Part shown: piece by piece, positions 13,473-26,000 of the stretch
How positions within the stretch are numbered: position 1 is the first letter of the stretch
How the letters are laid out: the number at the start of each line of letters is the position of its first letter
From: Diplosphaera chodatii
Lineage: Eukaryota; Chlorophyta; Trebouxiophyceae; Prasiolales; Stichococcaceae
Assembly (NCBI GenBank): GCA_032358165.1
Contig: JAALGY010000053.1
Location: forward strand, 1,240,001 to 1,304,000
Direction: 5' to 3'
DNA length: 64,000 bases
Position numbers and translations under genes: made by a program
Notes under the pieces: model-generated
Database searches by the model: none
Told to the model about the DNA's origin: nothing
What the model saw: the letters and a program-made list of their open reading frames with translations, nothing else

Positions 13473-16353
13473 TCACAGTCCCGTGTCATCGTCAAGGGAA
13501 GACTCCCGGCGGTCAGCGCTCAGTATGTCTGCGGTGCGCAGCTGGATCCTGGGCGGCTCATCCGCGTGCTGCGAGAACAGCCCGCGCAGCAGGCCGCGGG
13601 CCTGCTCCTCCTCCTCGTCACTGTCAGAGCCTGTTTCCCTGGGCTGCGCTGCCTCGGGTTGCGTGGGTGTGGCGCCCGCCATCGGGCCGATCTGGCTGCG
13701 CTGCTGCTTGCGCCACCGTGCCGCCTGGTGACGTGAGGAAGCCAACACTGCTGAGGCACCATCCACAACAACATCCTGGCAACATGAATGCCCCTACCCT
13801 CCACATCAAAGCCGCTGCTGGACGGCAGGGGGCACCTGGGGTGGCAGATCCAGCGACAGCGACATCAAGGAGTCGATGAGCGCATCGCTGTTGGCCTGGC
13901 GGCCAGGCGCATGCTCCAGTGCCTGCCGCATGGCGTCCTGCCTCCTGCGATGGGAGGTGTGCTGCTGATGCTGCATGCTGCATGAGCAGATTTGCATTTT
14001 CGTTGAGCATGAGCACTACCAAGGCATTGGCTGTACCTGACTGCCAGCTGCCTGGGCTGTGGTGGAAGCCTGGTGACATTGCTGCCACCTGCCAGAGCTG
14101 ACATAGCACTGCGCCGTGCGCGCTCCTCGGCATCTGCAAGGTGTCGTATGACTTTGTCAGACAGCAACAGTGAACTACACGAGCTGACCCATAGGGTCAT
14201 AATAAAAACTTGGCATCAATGCACACAACCAGCCGTCACCTGCTGGTTGCATGCTCCTGCCACTGCTGCTGTGCTGCTGCTGCATTGGCATATGCGACGG
14301 GTGCGGCCTGGCGGCTGTCGGCTGCGTGGCAACGAGCAAAGAGACCTCCACCTGCACACGGTCGGCACACTCGAGCAGTTGCAACACAATGGATGTCATC
14401 GCAATTTTAAAAGCCAGAACGAGCTGTGCAAATGCTGGGCCAGACAGCGCAGCAATTTTGAAAAGCAGCAGCTTGGCGACAGTCATGAGAGCCCACCCTC
14501 AGATGGTCGTTGGATGTGCAGTCTTCAGGCGCAGCATTGCGGTGGTAGCAGCACACCGCAATGTCAGAGCAGCTGCCCTGCAGCAGCACCTCCAGCATGC
14601 CGCGCACCGCCTGAATGACGTCTTGCTGGTACTGCAAGTCCTCGGTCGTCCCACCATCATCTGCGATTACTGGCACAGCATGTCGCTGAAATACGGGGAG
14701 GGCAACGTATTGCAGGATTGGTACACTACAGGAGCCCAACTGTGACAGTCAGCAATGATGATCACGGACAATGCACAGACGAGCTTTCGTTCACCTATGC
14801 CCAGCTCTGTCGATGATGGCATGCTGATGCAGCAAAGCAGGCTGTCGGCAGCAGCGAGCTGCCCGTCCAGAAAGGGCGACTCCATGGCAGCGAAATGCGT
14901 CGCATCCGCTGCCATGTGGCCCAACAGCTGCACACCGCAACAACAGCTCTGAGTGTGCTTTGTGCGCTGACACGTCAATGCTGATATGCGAAAGTCATGG
15001 GCAATCACATCACAACAGTGGCTAAAGGTGCACACCGCTGCCAGCGAGTTGCTGTGCACCGCTGACCGTGCCATCCACGTCTGCCCACGCCCCTGAATGG
15101 CCGCCTTGTCTGCAAAGAGCTGCTGGAAGAGGCAGCACCGCGAGGCAAAGCCGTCTGCCTCGCTGCAGCCATACCACCTCTCCAGGCCTGCGCTCCACAT
15201 GCCACCCGTCATGGCACAGTCGATACAGCATCAGGTTGCACAAACGCGCATCTCACAATGTAAACACCTGCCACTGTGTGTAGGAGCTGAGGTGCGTTCA
15301 CTGCGTCCACGATCGCTTGCACGCTGCCAGCCAGTGCCTGGTTGGCTATGACCAACGCTTCCGCGACAGGCATTGCCATACACAGCTTGTTTTGGTCCAC
15401 GACAACCACCTGCACACATGCACCCACCAGTGAACACACACCAGATGGCGACTTCGTTGGAAACCGGTAGTTATGCACGGAAGCTTCAGTGGCAACCGTG
15501 GCTTCGTGCGCACCACATCGGCCGACGCTTTGAGTGCTGATATGAGCTTCTCAGCCGCCTGCTGCTTGCGGGCGCTGGAAAATATGAAGGGCGTGGTCAC
15601 CGCCGCGACAGCCAGCGTGCGATTGGACACAGCATGCTGCACAAAGTCCAAGGCCTGCACAGGGTGTAGCAGGTCATGAGCATCTCAGGCTGACCAGCAT
15701 CCCGGCATGTGTGTGGACCTGCCGAGGAATATTTTCCCGCACCGCTGCACAGCCGTCTGCTGTGTTGTCCGTGGCAGACGTCAGCACGAAGGACAGCCCA
15801 TCAAATCCCCTGCGCAACGGGCCAGCTGCCAGTGCAGGCTGCTGCTGCAATGCTCGATCCAGAGCTGCTGCTGCTGCTGGCAGCGAGTGCCTTGTGTCTG
15901 CTCCAGGAACGGTACCTGCAGCCAAAGTGCGCGGTTTTGCCCTACCCGTCGCTGACTGCATGTGTTGCCGGGCTTCGACATGCAGACGGACTGCATGCCA
16001 GCTTGCCTGACATTAGCTCACGCCCACTCTCGTCCAACCGCCAGAACTTGGCACCAGACAGCGTGCCTGACAGCTGCTGCAGCCCCTCGGCACCACACCG
16101 GCCAATGCCAACCACCTGCCAGGCCCAAGAATCGTTCGTGAGCTGTTGGCAGGACCATGGCTTGGGTAGCTATCTGTGCAGCCTGCCAACTATGCTCTTG
16201 CCTGCAGGCTGGCCTGGTGCCGCTGTTCCGGCGAGGAGCGGTGCCGAGCGATGGCGCTCGCACATGCACGGCTGCTGTATTGGCTGCGCCCCTGCATTGA
16301 GCTGCTGTGAACACTGCTGCGCGCCAGCTGCAGAGCGTGCAGATGGACTGCAT
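13473..16353 (-). CDS. divergent FtsZ-family protein, ARC3-like, probably plastid
   Basis: A distant member of the tubulin/FtsZ family, best compared with ARC3, the FtsZ-like regulator of plastid Z-ring placement. Minus-strand exons give, in FtsZ order, a first strand and loop VVGIGRCGAEGLQQLSG (about 16060-16110), FDGLSFVLTSATDNTADGC where FtsZ carries its GGGTGTGA loop (about 15745-15805), NRTLAVAAVTTPFIFSSARK with QQAAEKLISALKASADV (about 15510-15625), VVVDQNKLCMAMPVAEALVI and ANQALAGSVQAIVDAV (about 15300-15410), then a C-terminal FtsZ-like domain with SPFLDGQLAAADSLL (about 14835-14885), DDGGTTEDLQYQQDVIQAV (about 14610-14665) and strand VEVSLLVATQ (about 14325-14355). The end is an acidic tail (ETGSDSDEEEEQ) finishing at 13473. 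No MORN repeats. The start is uncertain: ATG at 16353 opens a Ser/Ala/Arg-rich leader that may be a transit peptide, but I could not place its splice junction. Confidence 0.68.
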
Positions 16354-16427
16354 GTTGCTGGCACAGTCTGAGGCAGCTGCTGAAGGTGCTGCGGTGCCAG
16401 CCTAGCCGGCATGTCGGCGCTCCCTGC

Positions 16428-17254
16428 TCAACCGCGGCTGATGCCGCCCATAAAGGTCTTGGCATTGGGCACCGCACCCTCAAACCGTGCCCCAGAGAAG
16501 TCGAAACCCGGGTTCTGCAGCATGAGTTTGGCTTCCTCAGATTCGCTCAGAGCTTGCCGGCTCCAACTGCTGACGCCAACACACATGCGCGCTATGCCGG
16601 ACTCAGTGCCAGACACTTGCCTCCTCCTGGAGACGCTGACGCATCAAGTGTGCTCGGTCAGAGGCCTGCTCCTCGGGCGCAAGTTCATGCCCGACGAGCG
16701 CCGATGCCCAGAAGTCGGCCTACAGGAACAAGGCGCCAAATGATGCTGTGGCATTGGCATTCCTTGCAAGACCACGCAGACCCTCACGTTGCGCAAGACG
16801 CACCTCTACTGATTTGCAGAGAGTCAGGGAGAGGGTCCCCCCATCTGCATGCACCAACAAGGTGCGAGATTACCAACTGAACGCTTTACAGTTGTCAGCA
16901 GTGCGGACCACCAGCACTGTACACCCTCACCTATCGTCCAGTACGATTCGCCTGACTTTACCCTCGCCGGAAAGTCAGCCTGCACGCGAGCGACACTGTC
17001 ACAGCAGCATCCCGACACCATTCTGTCAGTCATACAGGGCGCGCCATGCAACTTACGTCCAGGTATGGTGGCAGGCCCACGAGGCCCACTGTCAGGTGGC
17101 TGTTGCTGATGTTGACTGCGAGATCCTTCTTGGTTGCACCGGGGGGAAGTGGGATGTCTATCTCGACCTCAGAAATGTTCTGATGCCACGAATACACCAG
17201 CCTTCCGTTGTGCTCAAAGCGGTGCGTGCTGTTCGGCGTGCCTAATGTGCTCAT
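16428..17254 (-). CDS. NUDCD2: NudC domain-containing protein 2 (CS-domain co-chaperone)
   Basis: A small CS-fold (p23-like) protein; NUDCD2 acts as an HSP90 co-chaperone for WD-repeat and LIS1-type clients. Exon 1 from the ATG at 17254 carries YSWHQNISEVEIDIPLPPGA, DLAVNISNSHLTVGL and PPYLD, followed by a GTAAGT donor. Next come ARVKSGESYWTI (about 16945-16985), then GGTLSLTLCKSVEVRLAQ (about 16795-16840), WASALVGHELAPEEQASDRA (about 16650-16715), and the diagnostic C-terminus NPGFDFSGARFEG ending at 16428. The NPGFDFSGA motif separates NUDCD2 from NudC and NUDCD1/3. The whole protein is about 180 residues with four introns. It is very close (about 75 bp) to the presumed start of the FtsZ-like gene on the same strand. 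The CS domain and tail are clear, so identity is well supported. Confidence 0.88.
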
Positions 17255-17670
17255 ACTCAGGGATCTTGAAGCATGACAGGCAATGCCGTCACGCTGCCAA
17301 GAGCTGCTGCTTGAAGCTGACTAGGAGCTGCAGATTCAAATGGCGGGGATCTCTGCCAACCGCCACTGGGTGCAATCGCCGGCGCAGCAATCGGCGGTCC
17401 AGCACTCCAAGCTGATGCCAACTGGTCCGGAACTTCAACGCCCCCTGCACATGGAGGCCGATCGTGCACTGCGAAGGACAGCTTGCTCCACTGGATTACG
17501 GCCCAAGGGTATGTAACCTTTGACATGACCAGGCGAAACCCTTCGGCTGCACAGCACACAGTGGGCTGCATGCTCATAATGCCCATTAATTGCCTTTCCA
17601 TTAGTGACAGTTGCGCTATGACTCAAACGACCATAGCATCATGATCTGCCTACACTGGTGCACAAATGAG

Positions 17671-17675
17671 TTACA
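17671..17675 (-). terminator. TGTAA poly(A) signal for Twinkle
   Basis: TGTAA read on the minus strand, about 65 bp downstream of the Twinkle stop. TGTAA is the established poly(A) signal of green algae. Confidence 0.55.
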
Positions 17676-17739
17676 GTTGTTACTATACAGCAATTGACGT
17701 CTAGGACTGAGGTGCCCTTCGAGCGCCATATTCATTGTA

Positions 17740-20700
17740 TCAAGGATTCGTCTGGTACTCTGCATCCTTGTATCTCCCTGTCTTGCGGTCATACGTCAGG
17801 TACGCGTTGCCTGCATGCAGCAATGGTGTGCCATTAGCACGTCGTTGCTGATGTAGCACAGATGTGCGACAATCGTCACCGTCCATCTGGTCACTTACCA
17901 ATAGACCCAGCAGCCTTGTTGCGCACTTTGCGGACCAAGATGTTGACCTGCAATTTGACATGGGGGTTTTGTGCACACGCGCAAAACACTCGAGCCATGC
18001 CCACAACGTTAGTGGCGGCACAGCAAGGTTCACCTCTGACTGTGGGCCCTTGTTGGGGTCGTTGTTGCGGTGCACGACTACACCGTTGTCGCACTTGTTG
18101 ATGAAGTGAGCGCTGCCGGAAATATCATATAGGTTTGGAGGGTCACCCTTCCAGTCCCGCATCTGCCTGGGGTGTGCCACAAACCTGCACACAAGGGTTA
18201 AAACCAGTTGACAGGCATGGCAATCCCGTCACCTCGTCAAGTCAAACACTGTATGCATTGTGGCAGGTGTTGACACCAGGACGATGACTTCACACTGCTG
18301 ACACAGCAGAACAGCATGCTATGAGGCTGTCTTATGTCCACGTTATCCTGCACTCACCAGACGTGCACATCGTGATGCTGCGCAAAGCGCTTGATCTTGG
18401 TGAGCATCTGTGACACGTACTCAGTCTCCGACATGGCACCAGGCCGCTGGTGATCCAGCTCGTTGTATGGATCAATCACCAGGCCCCTGATCCCATACCT
18501 GCATGTCCAGGGACCCAACTGAGTCCCGACTGAAAACTTACACAGACTGTGTGGGATTCGAAAGCGATTAGGACTGGTGCCCAATGCCCAACACATGAGA
18601 ACCGGCAACAGCTGCATGTGTCCAGTTCGATCAGCAGTGATGGCGGTACGGCACTGGAGTGCATGACACGCGCCTCAGCACGGCGGCGCGGGCCAGGTCC
18701 AGCACCCAGTCGATGCTGGGCAGCTCGTCGTCCTGGCAGCGGATCAGGTGGAAGCAGTCGTCCAGCCACTGCATGCCCTCCTCTACCTGCAGGTCCATCA
18801 CACAGCAAGGTTTTGCTGCTCATGCAATGTGGCATGCAGGGGAGCGGATGTGTGACAGAGTGTGGTGCGGTTCGAGCTGCCAGCCAGAACATGACGCCAG
18901 GAAGACAAACACACCTGCTGCAGGTTCATGCGCGGAGTCGGGCCAGAGTAGCCGGCATTCAGGAACGGCAGGCCCAAGTGCTTCTCCAACAGCTGGCGTG
19001 CATGGTCCGTCACCTGCAAGAACACGGCAGGATCACAGGCCCCTCAGAAGCACACTGGAAGCACTACTTGACAGACGACTGTCTACTGATGTTTGCGCTC
19101 CCGACCGACCTCACCTTCTTCTCCATGGAACACAGCGCAAAGCTCCAGCCGTGCTGGTGTGTCAGGTTGCACAGCAGCGCGTCAATCCATTCCGACTTGC
19201 CCGAATTTGGCACGCCCGTGATGATGGTCAGCTCACCAGGCACAATCTGCATACAAGTGGTGAGCGGGCCGGTTCAGCTGTATCGGTAGCATCACATCCT
19301 CATCAGGAAGGCCGTCGCCAGGTGCAGGACAGCAGACAGAAGACCCAAAACTCGCCCTGTAGAACTCGTCCACCGATTTCCAGCCGGTGGAGACTGCGAT
19401 GTCACTTGTCTGCTGCATGCCATGGTACGCCTTGATCTCGTCCCAAAAGTCGGAGAACCTGCAGGAACACAACAAAGCTGGTTGGTGCGACTTCAGGCTG
19501 AAGTGCTGCAATGGTTGTCAACGACAGGTTTGGCAGGTTTGGCAGGTTTGCCTGGCTGTGCCCAGGCACGTGCAGCACCTGAACAGGCCACGAATGGGGT
19601 AGGGCTCTGCAGCATCCAGGCAGCCGCGCAGCGCGTCTGGCCCATCCTCCATGAGCACATGGTTGGCGTCCTTCCGGAAGGCTGCCTCATCCGCGCCATT
19701 CTGCAGCCAGGTTCAACAGCAGCCCTTGTAATGCTGTCTTCGACATGTGCACATGCGCAGGCTGATCGATTGACGCATGTTGCTATGTGCCGCTGTTGGC
19801 GTGCACTCGATGCAGCAGGCATCGACTGGGCGACATGCCTGGGCAGCTTCCGGTGCAGTGCCGGGCCAGCGCACGCGCCAGCAGCGCTCCCGGCCCAGGC
19901 GGCGAGACAGCTCCTCCGCAAGCGCCTGCCCTGGGCCGTCGTTGTCCGTGGCGATGACAATGCGCGCTGCCTGGTCCAGCTCACCTGCGCCCGGTATGGA
20001 CAGCACTCAGCTTCTGCGTCAAGGTTCATTGCGGTCGCCATGGGTCTACATCACAATACATCGTGACCACACACGCCCGTGCCCAGCCTGCTTACAGGTG
20101 CGCAAGCGTAAACAAATTTGCGGGTCGAAGATGCGCCAGCCACCCACCTCGACAGTTCCACAAGTAGCTGTACTTGACGTCCTGGTCAGGCGGCGGCAGC
20201 GCCCCTGTCTTGGCCCGCGAGGGCGCACCGTCCGGCACTGACACCTGCCATGGCAGCAACCCGTAGTCACTGTCTACAAGGCAGCGGACGTGTGGCAGCA
20301 GTCACAGGTCCATACACAATGAAGCCTCCAGCACGGTGCCGGACATGCTTCTTCAAGGTCCGCAACATTGCCGTGACAAGGTAATGCCATGACACCGAAA
20401 GGCTGTGCCACAACTGCTGGCGACGCACCACATTGCGGAAGCCAGCCTCCTCCAGGGCCAGCTTGTCCATCTCGCCCTCCACGATGATGATCTCTGGCAT
20501 GCCCACAATGTCATTGAGCCCAAAGAGCACCTTCTCTGCACCCTTGACCTGCAAACAGGCATGCCACCCCGGCTCAGTCTCGATGTACTGACCACCCACA
20601 AGCATGCAAGCACACGATGCTTGTCAGCAGCTGCATGTGGCAACACAAGCTTGGTGCCGCTCTGGTGACCCCAAGGTGGTGGCGGATTTGCTTGCACCTG

Positions 20701-22375
20701 GCGGAACTTCTTCTCGAGGCTGCGGTACTTGATGTTCAGCAGCCGGTCTCCGCGGAAGTAGGGGAAGGCGATCGATGTCTCCGGCTGCCCGCCAGCGCTC
20801 CAGCGCAGCGCCTCCTCCATGATGCCATTGCGCTGCAGGGGGGCCCAAAGTGCGCTTGGCGATACTGAACAGAGCTGCTGATGCCAAGTAACACACACCA
20901 CTGGCGGATGCTACTGCAGACTCACCTCCAGCACTGCTGCGGAGATGCCGCGCTGGCGGAAGAAGTCCAGCGCCTCTGGTCCCAGGGGCCGCCAGCTGGG
21001 CTTGGGCAACACATACTGCGGCGTCGCCTCTGCCTTTTTGCTGTCCCCTTTGCACCGCAGTGAGGACACGGGTTGGCTTGACGTCTACAAGCTGCGCGAT
21101 GACCTGAACCATGATTCAAGCATTCAGGCCAAGCTCCACAGGCAGATCCAGCTGCTGTCTGCTCCGCACCTGTGTGCGCCTTGGCGGCAGGCGCTGCGCT
21201 GCCAACAGTGACGCCGCCCTTGAAGCCGCAGCTGGCGCGGAAGCACAACCACTGCGCTGACTGCCCATCAGGCCCGATGTTAACCGTCAAGTCGTGGTCG
21301 TTGCTGTTGCCACCTGCGGCAATTGCGACGTGTTTGGGACTGTTGTTGGTTGCTTCCCAACGCCCATTGCCAGACTCGAGCAACAGGGCTATCATACTTA
21401 TAATCAGCTGTGCAGCGGCGGTCCCGCACCTTGGCACTGTGGGCACGCCAGGTGGGTGTACTGCCCAGGACTGTAGTTGCGCAGCACGATGCCGCGCTCC
21501 TGCAGCAGGTCACGCAGCGGCGCCACGCCTGGTTCGGTACTGGATTGATGCGAGGGTGCGGCTGCAGACCCAGCAGCCCCGCTGCTCGACCCCTGCCACA
21601 GAGCTGAAGCAGCGCTGGCGCTTTGCAGCCGCTGCTTTGCAGCAGTGGCCATGTCGCCGCCTGCCGCGAGGAGGTCTGGCTCGGCAGGCGCCAGGCTGTC
21701 CCTTGGCGGGCTGCCAGGCACTGCTGCTGCACCGCTGATGCCCTGCTGCGGTGCTTTACCAGCGCCAGTGCTGCCATTGAAGGGCGCTGTCTGTTTCATG
21801 GCTGGCTGGGACCCCTGCTCCGCCCGCTGAGCGGTGACAGCGGCAGCCGCAGCCCCTTTGCTGCGCGGTAAGGCCGCCCCTGGCTGCTGTGCTGCTGCCG
21901 CCTCAGCATTTGGAGGCCGGCCCCTGCCACGCCTGACGTCGCTGGGGCTGGGGCTGCCAGTGCTCCGGGACGTCGCCTGCTGTTGCTGGGGCTGCTGGGC
22001 CTGCTGCTGCTGGTGTTGCTGCAGCCGTGGATGTTGCTGCTGCGGCGTGCGCTGTGCAGACTGGGCACGCATGCGGGGCTGCGGCTGCTGTTGCCGCTGC
22101 TGCTGCACGGGCGGCACTCCCGATTGCACCGGCGTCTGCGTCGCAGGCGAGGTCTGGGCGGGAGACACGCCGCGCTGTGCAACCTGCTGCGACCAGCCGG
22201 TCGGCTGCGCTGTTGAAGTGGCTCTGCTGCGATTTGGCTGCTGCTCCACAGCGGCAGTTTGCGTGCTGCTACGCGTGCTGAGTCCCCTCCACTGCCACAC
22301 CGCCGGGGCTCGCACACCTTGCTGAGCTGCCAGCAGACTACTGGCACCACGTGCGGCTGCTCCTGACTTTGACAT
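17740..22375 (-). CDS. TWINKLE: Twinkle organellar DNA primase-helicase
   Basis: A T7 gp4-like primase-helicase that replicates organelle DNA; in plants it is dual targeted to mitochondria and plastids. ATG at 22375 starts a presequence-like leader (VWQWRGLSTRSSTQTA), followed by about 250 residues rich in Gln, Pro and Ala. Then come the primase zinc ribbon (ACPQC with WLCFRASCGFKGG, about 21215-21450), RQRGISAAVLE (about 20925-20965), SIAFPYFRGDRLLNIKYRSL (about 20725-20785), the TOPRIM motifs IIIVEGEMDKLALEEAG (about 20445-20495) and VIATDNDGPGQALAEEL (about 19905-19960), the helicase Walker A GVPNSGKSEWIDALL (about 19175-19220), then IRGLVIDPYNELDHQ (about 18440-18495), VAHPRQMRDWKGDPPNLYDI and INKCDNGVVVHRN, ending DAEYQTNP at 17740. 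Both primase and helicase motifs are intact. More than twelve introns. A TGTAA signal lies 65 bp past the stop. Confidence 0.93.
19525..19551. repeat. 9-bp tandem repeat, three copies, in a Twinkle intron
   Basis: The unit caggtttgg is repeated three times with a last-base change in the final copy. It sits between the exon holding the WDEIKAYHG block and the preceding TOPRIM-side exon. Confidence 0.7.
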
Positions 22376-23031
22376 GGACGGCGGCAGTGTGGACGCGGAC
22401 AGGTGCAGAGACTCTGCAGCAGGTAAGCGATCAACGCATAATTTGGCCATCAAAAGTCCACAAGCAAGCATGTGTTGGTTCACATTCCTGCGCAGGTTGA
22501 CAGGGCCCGTCAGCACGCACGCATTGTCGCTGCTAAAACGTGGCTGTGTCTGGCGAGCGACTTGAGGCGCCTCACGGCCAGTGACATGAGGCCAGCAAGC
22601 AGCTCGCCGCCTGCATCATGCGTGTCTGACGCCGGGTGCAGGAAACGACATCACGCCACCATGCTGTGGGTTGCAATCACTGCTTGTTCCCGCATGCAGT
22701 GCAGCGAAAGTGGCAAACAATCACTTGCAGTATATGTAAGGCAGCAGGTGCCGCTGCTGCAAATGATTTGGCGCATCCCAGGCAGGCTATGCTCGACTCT
22801 TTGCGACACCACACAGGGGGCATGAAGCCAAGGAAGCTGGGGAACACCAGCTTCTTTCTTCGCTGCTTCGCGTACAAGCTGCTTGCAGGGCATTGCATAT
22901 CAGTGTCACGATACATACTGTTCTGATATCAGCTTACTACAGCTCCGCGCAACGTCTGCACACCTGAAGATCTCGCACAACCTTATAGACCTGCTGTCAG
23001 GGGCTGCACGCTTGCAGACATGTGAGCTCGA
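22376..23031. promoter_or_regulatory. divergent promoter region, Twinkle and TLDc gene
   Basis: A 656 bp gap between two outward-facing starts. No conserved exon is visible. I see no clear core-promoter motif. Confidence 0.45.
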
Positions 23032-26000
23032 ATGACCAGCAGGCGCCTAGAAGATCTAGAGGCTCGCCTGAAAGAGTCTCAGCAATCGCTCAGCGTCGCT
23101 CTTGCAAGGGTGAGCATGCACTGAAGCATCGCATGTACCGCGCACATGAGGTGCAGTGCTGGTGTTTCAATGCAAATGGCCTTTGGAGGTTCATACAACG
23201 GTATTGTGGGAATGATGCACAGACTGAGGCGTACCGCTGCCGCGAACGGCTGCTCCTGCGGGACTATGAAGCGCTGCAAGTGAGGGCGCAGCAAGTGGGA
23301 ATCAAGATCCCGCAAACAGCACCACGGCAGGCGCAGCAGGACGGCAGCGCCAGCTTCGCGCACCAGCCAGCCGCTCAGACAGACGCGTCGCCGCTGCAGC
23401 AGGCGGCAAGTGTGCCTGACGGTGCTGGCGCTCCCCTACCGCAGCATCTTGCGCTCACTCCACTGGATGGCAGCCACCCGCTATGGCTGTATGTCAGTGG
23501 ACGCAGGGTGCGTGCATGTGGCGCATGATCCTGTTTTCATGTAGGCTGTATGCATCTGTGACATGGACCCGCATGTGCAGGCAGTGCACATCCAAGGTTG
23601 AATGAACCGGGCAGACAGGGTAAGAGTGCCGTCCAATGTAGTCGTTCTGCTTCGGCGCAGGTGCCAGGCACACTGCTGGTGGAAGGCGACGACCTGCACT
23701 TTGTGCAGACACATGCGCGCATATCAGCAAGCGACTATCTCGGGCTGCGGGCCCTGCGGGTGCGCGTTGGGGCTTTGCAGGGGTTGGGGACCGCTTCCCA
23801 ACTGATGCAACGCTGCTGTGCTCGTGGAGGCCAGTTCCCAAGTGCCCAGGTGTCAACGAAACACTTCACCAGCTACAACCTGGACGTTCCGTCAATGTCC
23901 AGGCAGAGGACCTGCCCCCAGTGCAGCAGCAGAGGGCCCGGAGTTCCAGTGCTGGCGATCTGGCGGAGGTAGATGCCGCAGGGGGCGCAGGCAGTGGCAG
24001 TGGCAGCGGCAGCGGCAGCGGCGCCAACGGCAACAAGGGCGTGCTGTCGGGCGCGGCCAGCTGGCTGGCGCAGCGCGTGCGGACCAGCGGCAGCGGCAGC
24101 GGCGAAGCCGCCGACAGCCCAACAGCACCGGCCCTCGGCTTCACCAACATGTGCCGACGCTTGCCCACCCTGCACTGAACAGTGCCGTGCCACTGAGCTG
24201 CTGTCTATTCAGGGAACACTGATGTGCATGCGGCTCAGAGGAGTGCAAATGCATTACAGCTCCGCATGTGCCTGTGCAGCATGACCACCATCATGCACAG
24301 CCTGGAGGAGGACGGCAGCTCCAGCGAGGCGGATGCGTCAGACGCAGACCCGCTGGCGGAGTCCCGGCAGCAGAGCGACGCCTCGCAGCCCAAAGCAGCC
24401 GGTGCTATGGCGGCCGCCGCTGCAGGCAATGCTGCTCGCAATGCTCCAGGGAACGGCCCGACGCCGTATGCGGGCCCACACGAGTCCCCGCAGCTACAGG
24501 TGGTTTGCTGCAGTGTGCATATCTGCCGCTCGGGAACCGGCCGTCATGTAGCCCTGCTCTTGACTGCTGCAGTGCAATGATGCTGGAGTTTTGGACCTGC
24601 AGGCCTGGGACGTGGCATGGGCAGACGAGCATGGGCACATGCGGCGGCTGGCGTTCGAGGCGGGGCTCCCGGCGCGTGCCTTCATTGCCAAGCAGACACA
24701 GCGGTGGGCGGCGGCGGCAGCAGCGCGGGACGCTCCGCAACAGCCACTGGCACAGGCAGCGTTCGCAGGTCTGGCAGCTGCAGTCATCAGTCATGCAAAA
24801 CGTGTCATGGCGGCGTTGTCCTGCAAGCTGTGTGTGACACCGGCATCCACAGATATGGTGATGCAAACATGGCATCTCGCAGCTGCAGCTGACGCCCGGC
24901 TGGTGCGCAGGCGCGCAGGGCGTGCAGGTGTGCGCGGGGTGCCGGGCGCCGGTGCGGCTGCAGGGCATCGCGGTGCAGCGGTCGGACGACGCGCGCTCGC
25001 TGTCGGCGCGCGTGTTCAGCGCCCTGGACCTGGAGCTGGCTGCCCCCGACCACATGCGGCCAACAGGTGGGCCGGGTCTGCTGTCGTGTGTGGTGTTTCA
25101 CTCGCATTGCAGTTGGCATTTAGGGACGTCTGGCCGGCACCCTCCCCCGCCAGGCGGCTCCTTTGACAAAACAGCAGGTGCATGCTGCTTAACTTCTGGC
25201 TGCTGGAACGTGCCACCGGCACGATGTGCTACATGAGTATGGACTGCTTGATGTTTGGTATTAAAGATGGCTGACGGCTCTGGCCCACATACTGTAGAGC
25301 TGCCCCCGCTGATGAACGAGCGGTCAGGCATTGTTTCGGAGGACGGAGCACGTGCGCTGTCAGGTGCCCTGCCGCCTCGCTTCCGAATGTCCGGCTGGAA
25401 GCTGCTCTACAGCACTGAACGCCATGGCATCAGCCTGCAGACGCTGTATCGAAGGTGAGCACCGCGTACAAGGCCCGACATGTCTCACATTGCCAGTGTA
25501 TACAGGATACACCTGTACCACTCATCGCCAGGCTGCAAGTATTCCTTGCTTGCTTGCTAGCAGGTCACTCGCAATGCCCACGCTGCTGGTCATCCGCGAT
25601 ATGGCCGGGTATGTGTTCGGCAGTTTCACATCGGAGGGTTGGCGGGTCGCCACACGGTTCTATGGCACTGGCGAAACCTTCGTCTTCCAACTTCAGGTGT
25701 GCTGCATGTTTGTGTGCAGACGACCTGAAAGGTGTCATCCAGTGCATTGAAATCACTGACAATCGCGTGCTACCCTCATGCGTGTGCAACATCATTGTGA
25801 GCTGCCTTTCACAGCCGCATCGGGTGGCCTGGCGGTGGCGGCGAGCCGTTGGTGATGAGCGCAATGATTACTTCCAGTTTGGGACGCCTGACTCGCTGGC
25901 AGTTGGCGGTGGCGGACACTTTGCCATATTCTTGCAGGTATCGCAACTGTTGCATGTCCTGGCAACATTTCTTACACGAGGGTCTTGCCGCTTCGTGACC

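Noticed and set aside
19525..19551. CRISPR-like or regulatory direct repeats
   Set aside because: Three 9-bp units without spacers inside an intron are a microsatellite-type duplication.
21834..22325. 163-codon plus-strand open frame rich in Cys
   Set aside because: It is the complement of the Gln/Ala-rich Twinkle leader: CAG/GCA runs read backwards give Cys and Leu. No other support.
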